A stretch of 64,000 nucleotides of DNA from assembly GCF_004339245.1 (NCBI RefSeq), contig NZ_SMGG01000006.1, positions 241,087 to 305,086 of the forward strand, read 5' to 3'. The stretch comes from Seleniivibrio woodruffii. GTDB taxonomy: Bacteria; Chrysiogenota; Deferribacteres; Deferribacterales; Geovibrionaceae. Each line of letters begins with the position of its first letter. Position 1 is the stretch's first letter. A program made the position numbers and the translations under genes. The notes under the pieces are model-generated. The model was given only the letters and a program-made list of their open reading frames with translations. It ran no database searches and was not told the origin of the DNA. Below are positions 43,216 to 52,722 of the stretch, in pieces.

Positions 43216-45750
43216 TTAACGTTTAAGGCTGAGAAGCTCCTGAAGCATCTCATCGGAAGTGGTGATAACCCTTGAGTTGGCCTGGAAGCCCCTTTGGGTT
43301 GTGATCATATTTACAAACTCCGACGAAAGGTCGACGTTGGAGTTTTCAAGAGTTCCGGAAGAGATATCCCCTCTGGCTCCTGTTCCGGGAGTACCCACCG
43401 AAGCCACGCCGGAGCTGGTTGTGGCTCTGAAAGTCGTATCGCCCACTTTCAGCAGACCCTGAGGGTTTGTGAAAGTTGCAAGGGCTATCTGACCGAGCTT
43501 AACAACTTCGCTGTTTGAATAGTAGCCGATGATCTCTCCTGCGGAGTTGAACATGACATCCTCAAGGGTACCAGTGGGGTATCCGTCCTGAATCGTCTTC
43601 TCTATTCCGCCGTCGCCGGATGAAAGGTATACTCCGTCAAAGAGTGCTGCCGTACCGAGGGAAACAGCTATATCGCTGATAACGCCTGCGCCGTTGTTAG
43701 GGTTGAAGTTAGCTGTGAGCGAGGGAATTCTTGTTCCGCCCTCTGTTGCCATGTAGCTGAACGAACCGTTGTTGTTGAAATGCAGGTAAACGCTGTCGCC
43801 CGCAGATTCGTTAAAGGCCACGCTTGCGCCCGTGTCGGGTGTTTCAAGGGTGAGTTTCCATGTGTTTTTCATAGAATCCACCATCTCGAACTTATATTTA
43901 AGAGTATGCTCGTTACCCTGTGCGTCATAGATGGTCTGCGAAGTTGTCACAACGCCGCCTGTGGCCGCCTGAGTGGAGGAATAATCAAAATAGTCGTAAA
44001 ATGTGCTGTAGTTTCCGCTGCCGAGGACTTCAAAGTCAATGAAGCTGATGGCGTTAGGGATACCTGCATTTGATGTAAGAACCAGTTTCCCTGCGTTGTC
44101 GTCAAAGCTGCCGACGTGTCTTGAAAGCTCGCTCTCGGAGGATGATGTATAACCGAAATAGTCGGCAATGGAGGTTCTGAGATCCTGCAGAGTGAAGTAA
44201 ACGTCGTCTGCGGGATCAAGAGGATCGATGCCTGCGGAGTATACAGGCTGAGAGCCTGTTCCGGTGAGGTTAGTACCGCCCACGCCGCCTGTGAACTGAA
44301 GTACCGAATCCTGAGTCAGCCCCATTGAGGTTCCGTTGCTGGTGAAAAGGTTTATAAGCGCATCAGAATCCTTGGCCTCTCTCAGGAAAGTATTACTGCT
44401 TCCTGTGGCTCCCTTCGCCACTGTAAGGGGATCGTTGGTGACCATGTTCAGCTCGAAGCTGGTTCCGCTGTAAGCCTTATCCAGAGTAAATCCTGTAAGG
44501 TTAGGCTCGGTTGCGTCAAGGGGGTCGCCTGTGTTGGCGTATGAAAATTTTCCGGTTGCGCTGTCGAACGTAACTGTGAAGTCGTCGCTCTTAAGAACGT
44601 TTCCGTCTATTGCCGCCTCAATCTCAGCCGCAAGCTCTGAAAGGGTTGTGAAATCTCTGCCGGCATATATTGTCTGCTCAAAATACAGCTGTTCGCTGGA
44701 TTTTGTATCCGATGCATCGTCATAGGTGCTTGCAAGGTTCTGCATTGCCACTGCCAGTCTGGCCGAACCGCTGAAAGAGTTGATGGTGACATCCGCTCCG
44801 GCATCAGCTGTTTTTGCGATGGTGAATTTTCCGTTTGTAACGCTTACGTCAAAGTCGGCCGCTCCCGCAACAGTGTTCAGCTGGGTTTCAAGGGCATCCG
44901 CCAGTCCCTGCATTGTTGTGAAGCCGTTGGGACCGGCACCGCCGTAAACAAAGGTGTAGGCTGTGTTGTTGATGTATACCAGAAGGCTGTTGTTGCTGCT
45001 GTTGGTAATACCGAGGCTCACGTCAGTGTCGTTGTATATCTTGCTCATGTCGGTGAGACCTGTGGCGTGTGCTTTTATCTTGATGGGTTCGTCAGCCGCC
45101 ACATCCATCTTAACGCCTTTTGCAGAATAGACAGAAAATATGCTTGCGCCGCCTTCGGCACTGTGGAGAAGGGTAGGATACTCAAGAACGTTGGGATCAG
45201 CATCCGTGCTGAGGATACCCGCCACGCTTGTCTTAGTCGTGGCTTTGGCTTCAACCGCCTGATAATCAGTCCCGACAATAATTGCATCCGTGTTGGTGTC
45301 TGTCTGCAATTCTCCCGTTTCAGGATCAACCATCCATCCCTGAACACCGAAACCGGAAGAGGAGACAAGGTGTCCGGTGGAATCGAAGTTAAAATCTCCC
45401 GCTCTGGTGTAGAGGAACTCATTCTGGGACTGACCGGAAAGAACGAAGAAACCGTCACCCTGAATTGAGAGGTCGGTATCCACATCCGTTGTTTTGCTTG
45501 TTCCGTCTGTAAAAACATTGGTGACTGTTGCCAGCACCGAACCGAGACCTATCTGCGAGGGGTTTCTGCTGCCAACAGAGCCTGTGGCCGATGTTCCGCC
45601 GGAGATTGTCTGGCTGAGCATATCCTGAAATACGGTTCTGCCCGCTTTGAAACCTATTGTATTGACGTTTGATATGTTGTTACCAAGAACGTCCATTGCT
45701 CTCTGATTTACACCCAGACCGCTGATGGCCGAGTAAAGTGAACGCATCAT
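43216..45750 (-). CDS. flgE: Flagellar hook protein FlgE, large form
   Basis: 844 residues, about twice the usual 400. The N-terminal rod-type motif MRSLYSAISGLGVNQRAMDV, LGNNISNVNTIGFKAGRTVF and the C-terminal SNVDLSSEFVNMITTQRGFQ are standard hook features. The extra central domains are Ala/Thr/Ser/Asp-rich and beta-type, as in surface-exposed insertions of long hook proteins. It follows flgD by 14 bases and ends at a terminator. Confidence 0.92.
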   Translation of the reverse strand: MMRSLYSAISGLGVNQRAMDVLGNNISNVNTIGFKAGRTVFQDMLSQTISGGTSATGSVGSRNPSQIGLGSVLATVTNVFTDGTSKTTDVDTDLSIQGDGFFVLSGQSQNEFLYTRAGDFNFDSTGHLVSSSGFGVQGWMVDPETGELQTDTNTDAIIVGTDYQAVEAKATTKTSVAGILSTDADPNVLEYPTLLHSAEGGASIFSVYSAKGVKMDVAADEPIKIKAHATGLTDMSKIYNDTDVSLGITNSSNNSLLVYINNTAYTFVYGGAGPNGFTTMQGLADALETQLNTVAGAADFDVSVTNGKFTIAKTADAGADVTINSFSGSARLAVAMQNLASTYDDASDTKSSEQLYFEQTIYAGRDFTTLSELAAEIEAAIDGNVLKSDDFTVTFDSATGKFSYANTGDPLDATEPNLTGFTLDKAYSGTSFELNMVTNDPLTVAKGATGSSNTFLREAKDSDALINLFTSNGTSMGLTQDSVLQFTGGVGGTNLTGTGSQPVYSAGIDPLDPADDVYFTLQDLRTSIADYFGYTSSSESELSRHVGSFDDNAGKLVLTSNAGIPNAISFIDFEVLGSGNYSTFYDYFDYSSTQAATGGVVTTSQTIYDAQGNEHTLKYKFEMVDSMKNTWKLTLETPDTGASVAFNESAGDSVYLHFNNNGSFSYMATEGGTRIPSLTANFNPNNGAGVISDIAVSLGTAALFDGVYLSSGDGGIEKTIQDGYPTGTLEDVMFNSAGEIIGYYSNSEVVKLGQIALATFTNPQGLLKVGDTTFRATTSSGVASVGTPGTGARGDISSGTLENSNVDLSSEFVNMITTQRGFQANSRVITTSDEMLQELLSLKR

Positions 45751-45764
45751 ATCTGCACCTCGCC

Positions 45765-46454
45765 TTAGTTAGTAAGATCTCTGACGGAAATGACCTTGTC
45801 GGCTGCCACCGTATATTTTCCGTCGACTTCATATGTAAGTTTGCCTGAATCCGTTGTGATACCCGTAACCTGTCCGTTGGAATAGGTTTTAACGTCTATT
45901 TCCTTGCCGTCGGCATTGGTCGCTTTTACGCTGAACTTGTATGAGCCGGTCGCAAGTTTGTTGCCCGAAGCGTCGGTTCCGTCCCAAACAAGGAACATCT
46001 TATCTGTGTCGGTTACGGTGGGTGTGAGTGTACGGATATATTTTCCGCTCGCATCACGGATTATCACCGATGTTTTTGTGGGAACCTGAGATGCCTGGAA
46101 GGAGATCGCCGCACCGGAGGTTGTAAGGGTTGTGTCGTTGCCCTCATATTCCATCGCCTTGCCTATGAAGTTAGAGGCGGATGCCATCTGGCTCTGGCTT
46201 GAGGTGTTGCTCAGCACTTCCAGAATCTTCTCCATGTTGGTGTTCATGTTCGCCATGCTCTCAACCTGACTGAAAGTGGATGTCTGCTGAAGCATCTGTG
46301 AGCTGTCCATAGGCTCTGTGGGATCCTGATTCTGAAGCTGTGTTATGAACAGGTTCAGGAAATCCGACTGGTTAAGTTTACCGTGGTCGTTGTCCACTTT
46401 CAGCTTGGACTTGTCGTATGTGTCCGTGTTTACCGATGCGCTAGAGACTATCAT
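45765..46454 (-). CDS. flgD: Flagellar hook-cap protein FlgD
   Basis: 229 residues. The N-terminal LNQSDFLNLFITQLQNQDPTE and QMLQQTSTFSQVE are FlgD signatures; a C-terminal FlgD Ig-like/tudor region (WDGTDASGNKLATGSYKF) follows. The cap guides hook subunit addition. It starts 15 bases after the fliK stop. Confidence 0.95.
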   Translation of the reverse strand: MIVSSASVNTDTYDKSKLKVDNDHGKLNQSDFLNLFITQLQNQDPTEPMDSSQMLQQTSTFSQVESMANMNTNMEKILEVLSNTSSQSQMASASNFIGKAMEYEGNDTTLTTSGAAISFQASQVPTKTSVIIRDASGKYIRTLTPTVTDTDKMFLVWDGTDASGNKLATGSYKFSVKATNADGKEIDVKTYSNGQVTGITTDSGKLTYEVDGKYTVAADKVISVRDLTN

Positions 46455-46469
46455 GTCCTATCTCCTGCC

Positions 46470-47810
46470 CTAAGCGTATATAACTGAGCTGCTGTCCTCT
46501 CTGGAAGCAGCCTCTTCATCTGTAACATCGTCAACGGTCTGACCTGACTGGCCGCCGTTTCCGCCTTTGTTCTGCCTGTTGTCCCAGCCTGCGAACTCAT
46601 GGTGCTCGAAGTCTTTGAAAAGAAATTCGAGGTTCTCAACAACAACCCCCTTGTCGGCGAGCTGCTGTTTAAGAGATTCCATGTTGTTTGCGAAATAGTT
46701 TCTGGCTGTTTCGGACTCAAAGGTTATCTTTCCGGTAACCTTGCCTGAATGTTCGGAAAGCTCAATATTGACCTTGCCGAGCTCATGGGGATTGAGCTGA
46801 ACGTTTATCTTGCTTACGTTCTGGCCTTTGGCTATCTCCACCAGCTCCGCAAACTTCAATATATCCTGAGGTTTCTCAATTTTTATTTCGTTGACCATGA
46901 CCTTTTCCGTAATGTGCGGTTTGGTCATGAAATCGCTGTTCTGATTTCCTGTGTCGGCCTTTGCCTCAACACGCTTTGCCGCAAGGTCGATCACAGCCTC
47001 GTCAACATCCGCTGTGTCAGCCTGAGCTGTCTGAACAGTTTTGACCTCAGCTTCCGGCTCGGCCGCTACTTCGGGTTTTACAGGCTCTGCTGTCAGAGAT
47101 TCCGGCTTAACCGCCTGAGCTTCCTTCACGCCTGTTTCGGCTGCAGGTTTCTGCTGTGCTGTGTTCTGAGTGTCTGTGTGTGGAGTTGCAGGTTTCTGCT
47201 CTTTCGCTGTGTGGTCGGCTATGGTGAGAGTTTTCTCCTCTTTCTTCTCCGGCATCACAAACTGAGCTTTGGGGTCTGACATTCCGTCCTGAATCTCAAC
47301 TATGGCATCCAGAACCGATTCCAGAACCACTGCGGGTGTGGGCTGTGCTCCTGCGGCTGGGTTGATAATCGATGCGGCGAGGTCTGTCATAACATCCTCA
47401 ACCTGCTCAAATGTCATTCCGGCTTTCTGGAGCATTGTGAGAAGCTGCTGAACGAAAGCGTCAGCACCCTCCTGAGTATCGGCTTCGGCGAGCATCTGTT
47501 TCAGCTCCGCCTTGGCCTCATCGCTTATATCGAGTCTGTCTATCACCTGCTCGGGTGTTTCCGTTTCCTGCGTCTGAGCGCTGTCTGCGCCTGTCACTGT
47601 TTTCTGTGTGTCCGTTTTGTCCGTTCTGACCACCGTGGGCTTCTGCGAAGCTCCGGTCTTGTCCAGATATGACCTGAAAACATCTTCAAATTCGGACTTC
47701 CCGCCGCCGGAAGATGATGATGCTCCGCCAGCCGAGGACGAGGAGGAACCCTGTGAAGAGTTCGTCTTCAACGCCGAACTGAAAAGTTTTAATATCGATA
47801 GATTCTCCAT
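46470..47810 (-). CDS. fliK: Flagellar hook-length control protein FliK
   Basis: 446 residues. A long, Ser/Glu/Lys/Pro-rich, low-complexity N-terminal ruler region is followed by the C-terminal switch domain (INVQLNPHELGKVNIELSEH). The ATG at 47810 follows GGAGG; the frame is open six codons upstream but without a ribosome site. It is first in the fliK-flgD-flgE operon behind a sigma-54-type promoter. Confidence 0.9.
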   Translation of the reverse strand: MENLSILKLFSSALKTNSSQGSSSSSAGGASSSSGGGKSEFEDVFRSYLDKTGASQKPTVVRTDKTDTQKTVTGADSAQTQETETPEQVIDRLDISDEAKAELKQMLAEADTQEGADAFVQQLLTMLQKAGMTFEQVEDVMTDLAASIINPAAGAQPTPAVVLESVLDAIVEIQDGMSDPKAQFVMPEKKEEKTLTIADHTAKEQKPATPHTDTQNTAQQKPAAETGVKEAQAVKPESLTAEPVKPEVAAEPEAEVKTVQTAQADTADVDEAVIDLAAKRVEAKADTGNQNSDFMTKPHITEKVMVNEIKIEKPQDILKFAELVEIAKGQNVSKINVQLNPHELGKVNIELSEHSGKVTGKITFESETARNYFANNMESLKQQLADKGVVVENLEFLFKDFEHHEFAGWDNRQNKGGNGGQSGQTVDDVTDEEAASREDSSSVIYA

Positions 47811-47834
47811 ATGGACACCTCCGCCCATATTGAT

Positions 47835-47850
47835 AGAAAATATCGTGCCA
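47835..47850 (-). promoter_or_regulatory. Sigma-54-type promoter of the fliK-flgD-flgE operon
   Basis: On the minus strand TGGCACGATATTTTCT matches the sigma-54 pattern TGGCACG-N4-TTGCW, with the GG exact and the -12 GC changed to TC. It is 25 bases before the fliK ATG, matching hook gene control by sigma-54 in many flagellated bacteria. Confidence 0.55.
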
Positions 47851-47896
47851 ATTAGAATTTTACTGATAAATAAGAATTTTCTGAAAAGTTACGGAA

Positions 47897-49024
47897 TTAA
47901 TTTCCCTCTGAAGGGTTTTTGAGAAAGGAATAAATTTCCTTTGCGGCCTCGGCCGAAGCGTCGGTGTCGGGGAAATAATCGCCCACGGTTTTAAGGTCGG
48001 CCTTAACGGTTTCGTAGCTGTCCTCTATTTTTTTGGTGAAATTAGCCAGATTGCGGGCGTTGGCATCCCCCTGAATCAGTTCGGGGATCACCGCTTTTTT
48101 CATTATGATGTTGGGCATTCCGATGTATTTGGTGCGGACGATGAACTGCCCCAGAGCATAGGTCAGCGCGCCCGTTCTGTACATCAGCACCATGGGAGTG
48201 CCTATTATTGCCGCTTCAAGGGTTGCAGTGCCTGAACATATCCAGAGCAGATGAGAATATTTCATTATGTCGTGGGTGAGGCCCGTTGCAAGCCTTATCT
48301 GCGTGCCTTTGATCAGCTCACGCACCCTGCCTTCGTCTATGGTGTCGGCAACGCCTATTACATAGTCATACATAGGCAGAGCTTTCGCCGTCTCCACCAT
48401 CACAGGCAGAAGGGACTCAACCTCTCTGCGGCGGCTGCCAGGCAGAAGACCTATCACAGGCTTTTCTCCTGAGAAATTTCCCTTGGCAAGAAATTCGGAC
48501 ATGTCGGCACATTTTATGTTTATCTGCTTCTTGAGAGGGTTGCCGACGTATACGGCGTTTACGCCCTCTTTTTTAAGCATCTCCGGCTCGAAAGGATAGA
48601 TGCAGAGCACAAGGTCACAGAACTGTTTCAGCTTTTTCACACGGCTGTAGTGCCATGCCCAGAAGGTGGGTGAAATATAGAAAATCACCGGAATACCAAG
48701 CTCTTTGGCATATCTTGCAAACCGCAGGTTAAACCCCGGATAGTCCACAAGAATGACGGCATCTGGACGGTTCTGTTTTATCTCAGCCACCAGCCTGTCA
48801 CGAACCTTAAGCAGGAAGGGAAGTTTTCTGATGGCTTCGTCAATGCCGATGGCGTTCATTTCGTTTATGTCATAGAACTGCTTCTGTCCCAGAGCTTTAA
48901 GCCCTGCTCCGCCTGTTCCGGACACTTCCGTTTCAGCATATTTCTGAATTTCCGAAAGGAGTGCGGATGCGTGGTTGTCGCCTGATTTTTCACCTGCGAT
49001 GATGAACAGTTTCAGTTTTTCCAT
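47897..49024 (-). CDS. lpxB: Lipid-A-disaccharide synthase
   Basis: Glycosyltransferase family 19 enzyme that joins UDP-diacylglucosamine and lipid X. The 375-residue protein has FIIAGEKSGDNHAS at the start, DYPGFNLRFA, YISPTFWAWHYSRVK, LLPGSRRREV and the CSGTATLEAAIIGTPMVLMY nucleotide-binding site. ATG 49024 directly follows the preceding stop. It is last in the hypE-hisI-pilM-lipoprotein-lpxB operon. Confidence 0.97.
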   Translation of the reverse strand: MEKLKLFIIAGEKSGDNHASALLSEIQKYAETEVSGTGGAGLKALGQKQFYDINEMNAIGIDEAIRKLPFLLKVRDRLVAEIKQNRPDAVILVDYPGFNLRFARYAKELGIPVIFYISPTFWAWHYSRVKKLKQFCDLVLCIYPFEPEMLKKEGVNAVYVGNPLKKQINIKCADMSEFLAKGNFSGEKPVIGLLPGSRRREVESLLPVMVETAKALPMYDYVIGVADTIDEGRVRELIKGTQIRLATGLTHDIMKYSHLLWICSGTATLEAAIIGTPMVLMYRTGALTYALGQFIVRTKYIGMPNIIMKKAVIPELIQGDANARNLANFTKKIEDSYETVKADLKTVGDYFPDTDASAEAAKEIYSFLKNPSEGN

Positions 49025-49025
49025 G

Positions 49026-50054
49026 TTATCCCTTGAAAAAGACAACGTTCAGGACGTCGTCGGATGAAAAGAATCTTCTGAATTTATAAGCGGGGTCATG
49101 AAGGAAGACTATCCATGTCAGCCCGCCGCTCCGGCGAACCTCGACCTTTGTTACGGCATCGTCGTCGAACCTGAGCATTCCCTCGCCGAAAAGTTTTACG
49201 TTTTTAATTCCGAAGGCTGTTATCCCGTTCTGGGTCTTAACGGTTATCTCCGGCCTTCCGGTGAGCATTATCCGGAATCTTTCAGTGCCGCTCTGTTTGT
49301 TCTTGGCAAATCCGAACAGCGAAAGATATCTGCCGCCGCAGGAGGTGCCAAGGGTCAGAATGTTGTCCTGAATGCAGAACTGTCCGCCGTTCTTAAAAGT
49401 TATGCGGCTCTTGCCGTCCAGAATCTCAACAGACGATACGTTCTTCTGCTTAACGTTGCCCGCAGGGATCCGCACGCCGTATATGTCCAGATAGTTCGCA
49501 TTTCCGTTACTGCCTGATGAGAAAACGGGAATGTTGTCCATGGTGAGCACTGTCAGCAGGGGGGTGTTTTTAACGCCTGTCAGCCTTGTTGCCGCCGCAA
49601 AGCCCTTCTGCCATCCGCCGAAAACCTGCATGGCGGTAAGTTCTCTGTCCTCTTCCTGAAGCTGAAGGATGATTCTGAATCCTTTGTCGGTGTCCACCTT
49701 CGCCATACTGCATTTCAGAGCCAGCTTCATTTTTATGGTAAGCTCGCCCTGCTCCGAGTTAAAAAGACTGACGGCGGTCAGCGGACGCTGGAGATCGTAA
49801 TTTAGTTTATAATATCCGAATGTGGTTGATTTAAGGGTGACGGTTTTGCCGGCCTCGTCGATTTCAGCGGAGAATTTCGCATGGTCGGTGTTTATTAAGA
49901 AGTCAAGGGTGAGCACGTCCCCGTTTCGCACAGGAACCATACGCATATCTATGACGGTGAATATTTCTGAAACATCTGCCAGAGGATCCGCCTTTGGCAG
50001 TGCGCAGGAACCCAGAAGAAGAGCAAGGGCAAGACAGAAAAATATCCGTCTCAT
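49026..50054 (-). CDS. Lipoprotein with AMIN-like beta repeats
   Basis: 342 residues with a clear lipoprotein signal (MRRIFFCLALALLLGSCALP, Cys17). The mature part contains about three beta-rich segments of 90-100 residues that look like AMIN domains, as found in the secretin PilQ and in amidases; that assignment is tentative. It follows pilM by a four-base overlap, so a role with the pilus or envelope is plausible. It could anchor PilM-dependent structures to the outer membrane, but this is inference. Confidence 0.6.
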   Translation of the reverse strand: MRRIFFCLALALLLGSCALPKADPLADVSEIFTVIDMRMVPVRNGDVLTLDFLINTDHAKFSAEIDEAGKTVTLKSTTFGYYKLNYDLQRPLTAVSLFNSEQGELTIKMKLALKCSMAKVDTDKGFRIILQLQEEDRELTAMQVFGGWQKGFAAATRLTGVKNTPLLTVLTMDNIPVFSSGSNGNANYLDIYGVRIPAGNVKQKNVSSVEILDGKSRITFKNGGQFCIQDNILTLGTSCGGRYLSLFGFAKNKQSGTERFRIMLTGRPEITVKTQNGITAFGIKNVKLFGEGMLRFDDDAVTKVEVRRSGGLTWIVFLHDPAYKFRRFFSSDDVLNVVFFKG

Positions 50055-51073
50055 GCCTTTCTCATTGCAAGTCCCACCGCAACGGCAAACGCACAGGCTC
50101 CGGCCTGCATGGCAATGGGTTTAAGCTGTTCCGGAAGCTCCACAGCCGCAAAAGGATCCACCTTCGGCAGTGACATCCGCATGGCTATCTCCATCTGGTC
50201 GGTGAGAACACTCAGGTTCGCCCCCGCCCCGCAAAGTCTGATATCCACAGGTTCCTTTCTGCGCTCGGCAATGTAGCTCTCCACAGCGGTCTCTATCTCC
50301 GCCCCGAGGGTGCTGCCGAAGGACATTGCCGCCGCCTGAGCGTCAACGTCGTTGGTCATTACCTCTCTGTCACGGATAACCTCTGCGGCCTTTTCTATAT
50401 CCATGTCCATATCCTGCGCAAGCTCCTCCATAAGGAACTTACAGCCTTTGGGGATGGATTTCACATAGTCCACAAAACCTTTATCATAAAAAATTATATT
50501 CGTGCAGTCATGCCCGAGGTCAATGACGGCATCGGGATGTTTCTTCTTTCCGTATATCATTGTAAGCAGGTTCACCAGAGCCAGAGCCTCAATATCCACC
50601 ACAACGGGGTTCAGTCCGGCCAGCTCCGCCATTGCGATGCAGTCGGCCACCTTGTCCCGCCCGGCGGCGGCAACAACAGCCTCCGCAACACCCCTCTCCT
50701 CGTCATATGACAGAAGCTGGGCATCAAAAGTCGCTTTGGAAGCGGGTATGCCTATATACTGATCTGCGCTCCAGATGAATGTTTCCTGAAAGTTTCCCTT
50801 GCCGTTCCAGGGTATCTCCATGTGCTTCACAATGGAGTCACGCCCCCGCATTCCCAGAGCCGCATCTTTTGTAAGCCCTTTGGCAAGAGCCAGAGCCTCT
50901 TTAATGGCGAACGACGCCGCACCGTGGTCTATGACGGTTCCGTCAACGATCACGTTTGAGGGCATCTGGCGAAGAAACAGGTTTTTAACCGTAAAATCGC
51001 CTTTCTTCTCTTTCAGTTCAATAATCTTAAGGTTGGAAGCTCCCGCATCCACCCCCAGCAGATAACCCGCCAT
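50051..51073 (-). CDS. pilM: PilM-type actin-like ATPase
   Basis: 340 residues of the type IV pilus PilM family (FtsA/actin fold). It starts YLLGVDAGASNLKIIELKEK and has the phosphate loops AVIDLGHDCTNIIFYD and CGAGANLSVLTDQM. PilM normally binds PilN in a pilMNOPQ operon, but no pilN, O, P or Q follows; a lipoprotein and lpxB do. Either the pilus genes are split up or this is a PilM-like protein with another role. Confidence 0.85.
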   Translation of the reverse strand: MAGYLLGVDAGASNLKIIELKEKKGDFTVKNLFLRQMPSNVIVDGTVIDHGAASFAIKEALALAKGLTKDAALGMRGRDSIVKHMEIPWNGKGNFQETFIWSADQYIGIPASKATFDAQLLSYDEERGVAEAVVAAAGRDKVADCIAMAELAGLNPVVVDIEALALVNLLTMIYGKKKHPDAVIDLGHDCTNIIFYDKGFVDYVKSIPKGCKFLMEELAQDMDMDIEKAAEVIRDREVMTNDVDAQAAAMSFGSTLGAEIETAVESYIAERRKEPVDIRLCGAGANLSVLTDQMEIAMRMSLPKVDPFAAVELPEQLKPIAMQAGACAFAVAVGLAMRKA

Positions 51074-51076
51074 CGA

Positions 51077-51406
51077 TCATTCTCCTTTCGCACTGTCCAG
51101 CAGGGTGAAAAAACAGGATTTCTCTCCCGTGTGGCAGGCAGGACCTGTCTGATGTACTATATAAAGCAGTGTGTCGCCATCGCAGTCTAGCCTGACCTGC
51201 TCAATCCTTTGCAGGTGGCCGGAGGTTTCGCCCTTTTTCCAGAGCTGGTTTCTGCTTCTGGACCAGTAGTGGGCGTAGCCCGTTTCGAGGGTAAGCCTCA
51301 GCGCCTCCTCGTTGACGTATGCCAGCATCAGAACTTCATCTGATTTATAATCCTGAACCACGGCAGGCAGAAGCCCGCCCTGTTTCTCCCAGTCTATTTT
51401 TATCAT
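51077..51406 (-). CDS. hisI: Phosphoribosyl-AMP cyclohydrolase
   Basis: Third step of histidine synthesis. The protein has the zinc-cysteine region [20 protein letters not shown] and EKSCFF, and [19 protein letters not shown]. Start choice: ATG 51406 has GGAAG five bases upstream; ATG 51418 has no ribosome site. 109 residues, so the hisE pyrophosphatase domain is not fused. pilM starts three bases after its stop. Confidence 0.93.
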   Translation of the reverse strand: MIKIDWEKQGGLLPAVVQDYKSDEVLMLAYVNEEALRLTLETGYAHYWSRSRNQLWKKGETSGHLQRIEQVRLDCDGDTLLYIVHQTGPACHTGEKSCFFTLLDSAKGE

Positions 51407-51419
51407 ATTCGCTTCCATA

Positions 51420-52406
51420 TCAGCAGATTCGGGGCAGAAGTTCGCCTCTGGGCATCTCTATGAATCTTTTGCCGCCGATGGTGGTTTTAAGTACAACCTT
51501 TCCGTCGGCCGTAACGGTTCCGGCTATGGCCGCATCCGCTCCGTTTGCCGTCTTTCTTATGTCCGCCAGAGCCTTTTCTGCGTCCTGCTCCTTGACTATT
51601 ATAACAGCTAAACCCTCATTGGCAACCGACAATGGGTCAAAGCCCAGCATGTCGCAGAGGTAGCGGACGTTGTCTCGCACCTTTATGTGCTCGTCCTCCA
51701 TGAGGAAGCCCACGCCGCACATAGCCGCTATCTCGTTAAGCACGGCGGCTATTCCGCCTCTGGTGGCGTCCCTTGCAAATGTGACGGCATACTGACGGGC
51801 CGCATCGAAAACATCGTTCAGCGGTGCGCAGTCGGATTCTATCTGTCCGTCGAAGCCCAGTTCGCCTCTGGCCAGAAGAACGCTCATTCCGTGGCGGGCG
51901 GCATCGGATGTGATGATCACCTTGTCGCCTGCGGAGATATTGGCATAGTCCGTCCAGTCACGAACGGTTCTGCCTATGCCGCTGGTATTTATTATAAGTC
52001 CGTCCAGAGCACCCCTTTCAACAACCTTTGTGTCGCCGCAGACAACCTGAACACCCGCTTTTTCACAGGTGGCCGCCATGCTGTCGATCACTCTTTCGAG
52101 GTCGGTTAAAAGATAGCCCTCGGGAATTATGAGACCGAATGAAATGTATTCCGGAATTGCGCCGGAGACCAGAAGGTCGTTGACGGTTCCGCATATGGCA
52201 ATTTTACCGATGTCCCCGCCGGGAAAAAACTCGGGGCGTACAACGAAGCTGTCCGTTGTGAACGCTGTTCTGAGGGAGGTGTCGATAAGTGCCGCATCCG
52301 CAGCTTTTCTGAGCAGGGGATTTCCGAGTCTTGAAAAGATGATATCTGAAATGAACGACTGAGTGGATGCGCCTCCGCCGCCAACAGCCAGGGTTACTCT
52401 GTCCAT
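51420..52406 (-). CDS. hypE: [NiFe] hydrogenase maturation protein HypE
   Basis: ATP-dependent enzyme that dehydrates the HypF-added carbamoyl group to make the cyanide ligand of the [NiFe] centre. The 328-residue protein ends in the carbamoylated PRIC motif. [15 protein letters not shown] glycine start, [11 protein letters not shown] and [15 protein letters not shown] are purM-like family marks. No other hyp gene is adjacent, so the hydrogenase cluster is elsewhere. It heads the operon through hisI to lpxB. Confidence 0.96.
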   Translation of the reverse strand: MDRVTLAVGGGGASTQSFISDIIFSRLGNPLLRKAADAALIDTSLRTAFTTDSFVVRPEFFPGGDIGKIAICGTVNDLLVSGAIPEYISFGLIIPEGYLLTDLERVIDSMAATCEKAGVQVVCGDTKVVERGALDGLIINTSGIGRTVRDWTDYANISAGDKVIITSDAARHGMSVLLARGELGFDGQIESDCAPLNDVFDAARQYAVTFARDATRGGIAAVLNEIAAMCGVGFLMEDEHIKVRDNVRYLCDMLGFDPLSVANEGLAVIIVKEQDAEKALADIRKTANGADAAIAGTVTADGKVVLKTTIGGKRFIEMPRGELLPRIC

Positions 52407-52722
52407 ATTTTCCTCTTTGCCTTTTGAATGAAAGGCATTATAGCAAGTCGGCAGTTTTTGAACAGCATAATTTTTAAAACACCAATTCTATTTCAGTTAA
52501 AAAACTCTTTCACATTTCAGGCATAAATTTTACTTGCATATTTTATCCCGTTTTATTAATTTATCTAAGTTTCACAATGTCAAAGATATGAATACCGTTT
52601 TGGTACCTATCTGAGGCCATCTGACTTTAGCCTTGTTGTTTTAACTTATGGTTTAAAGCCACCCGACCCCACGATTTCTACCACAAACGATGAAATTATC
52701 AGGATACGGAGGTTTTTATCTG
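52407..52722. other. Intergenic region between hypE and SulP genes
   Basis: 316 bases. AT-rich; two divergent genes start at its ends. A small ACCG/GGT hairpin is at about 52592-52604. No riboswitch, RNA gene or small ORF was supported, and no strong promoter was identified for either gene. Confidence 0.5.

Noticed and set aside
52560..52680. Possible riboswitch before the SulP gene
   Set aside because: Only a short weak hairpin; no known conserved core.
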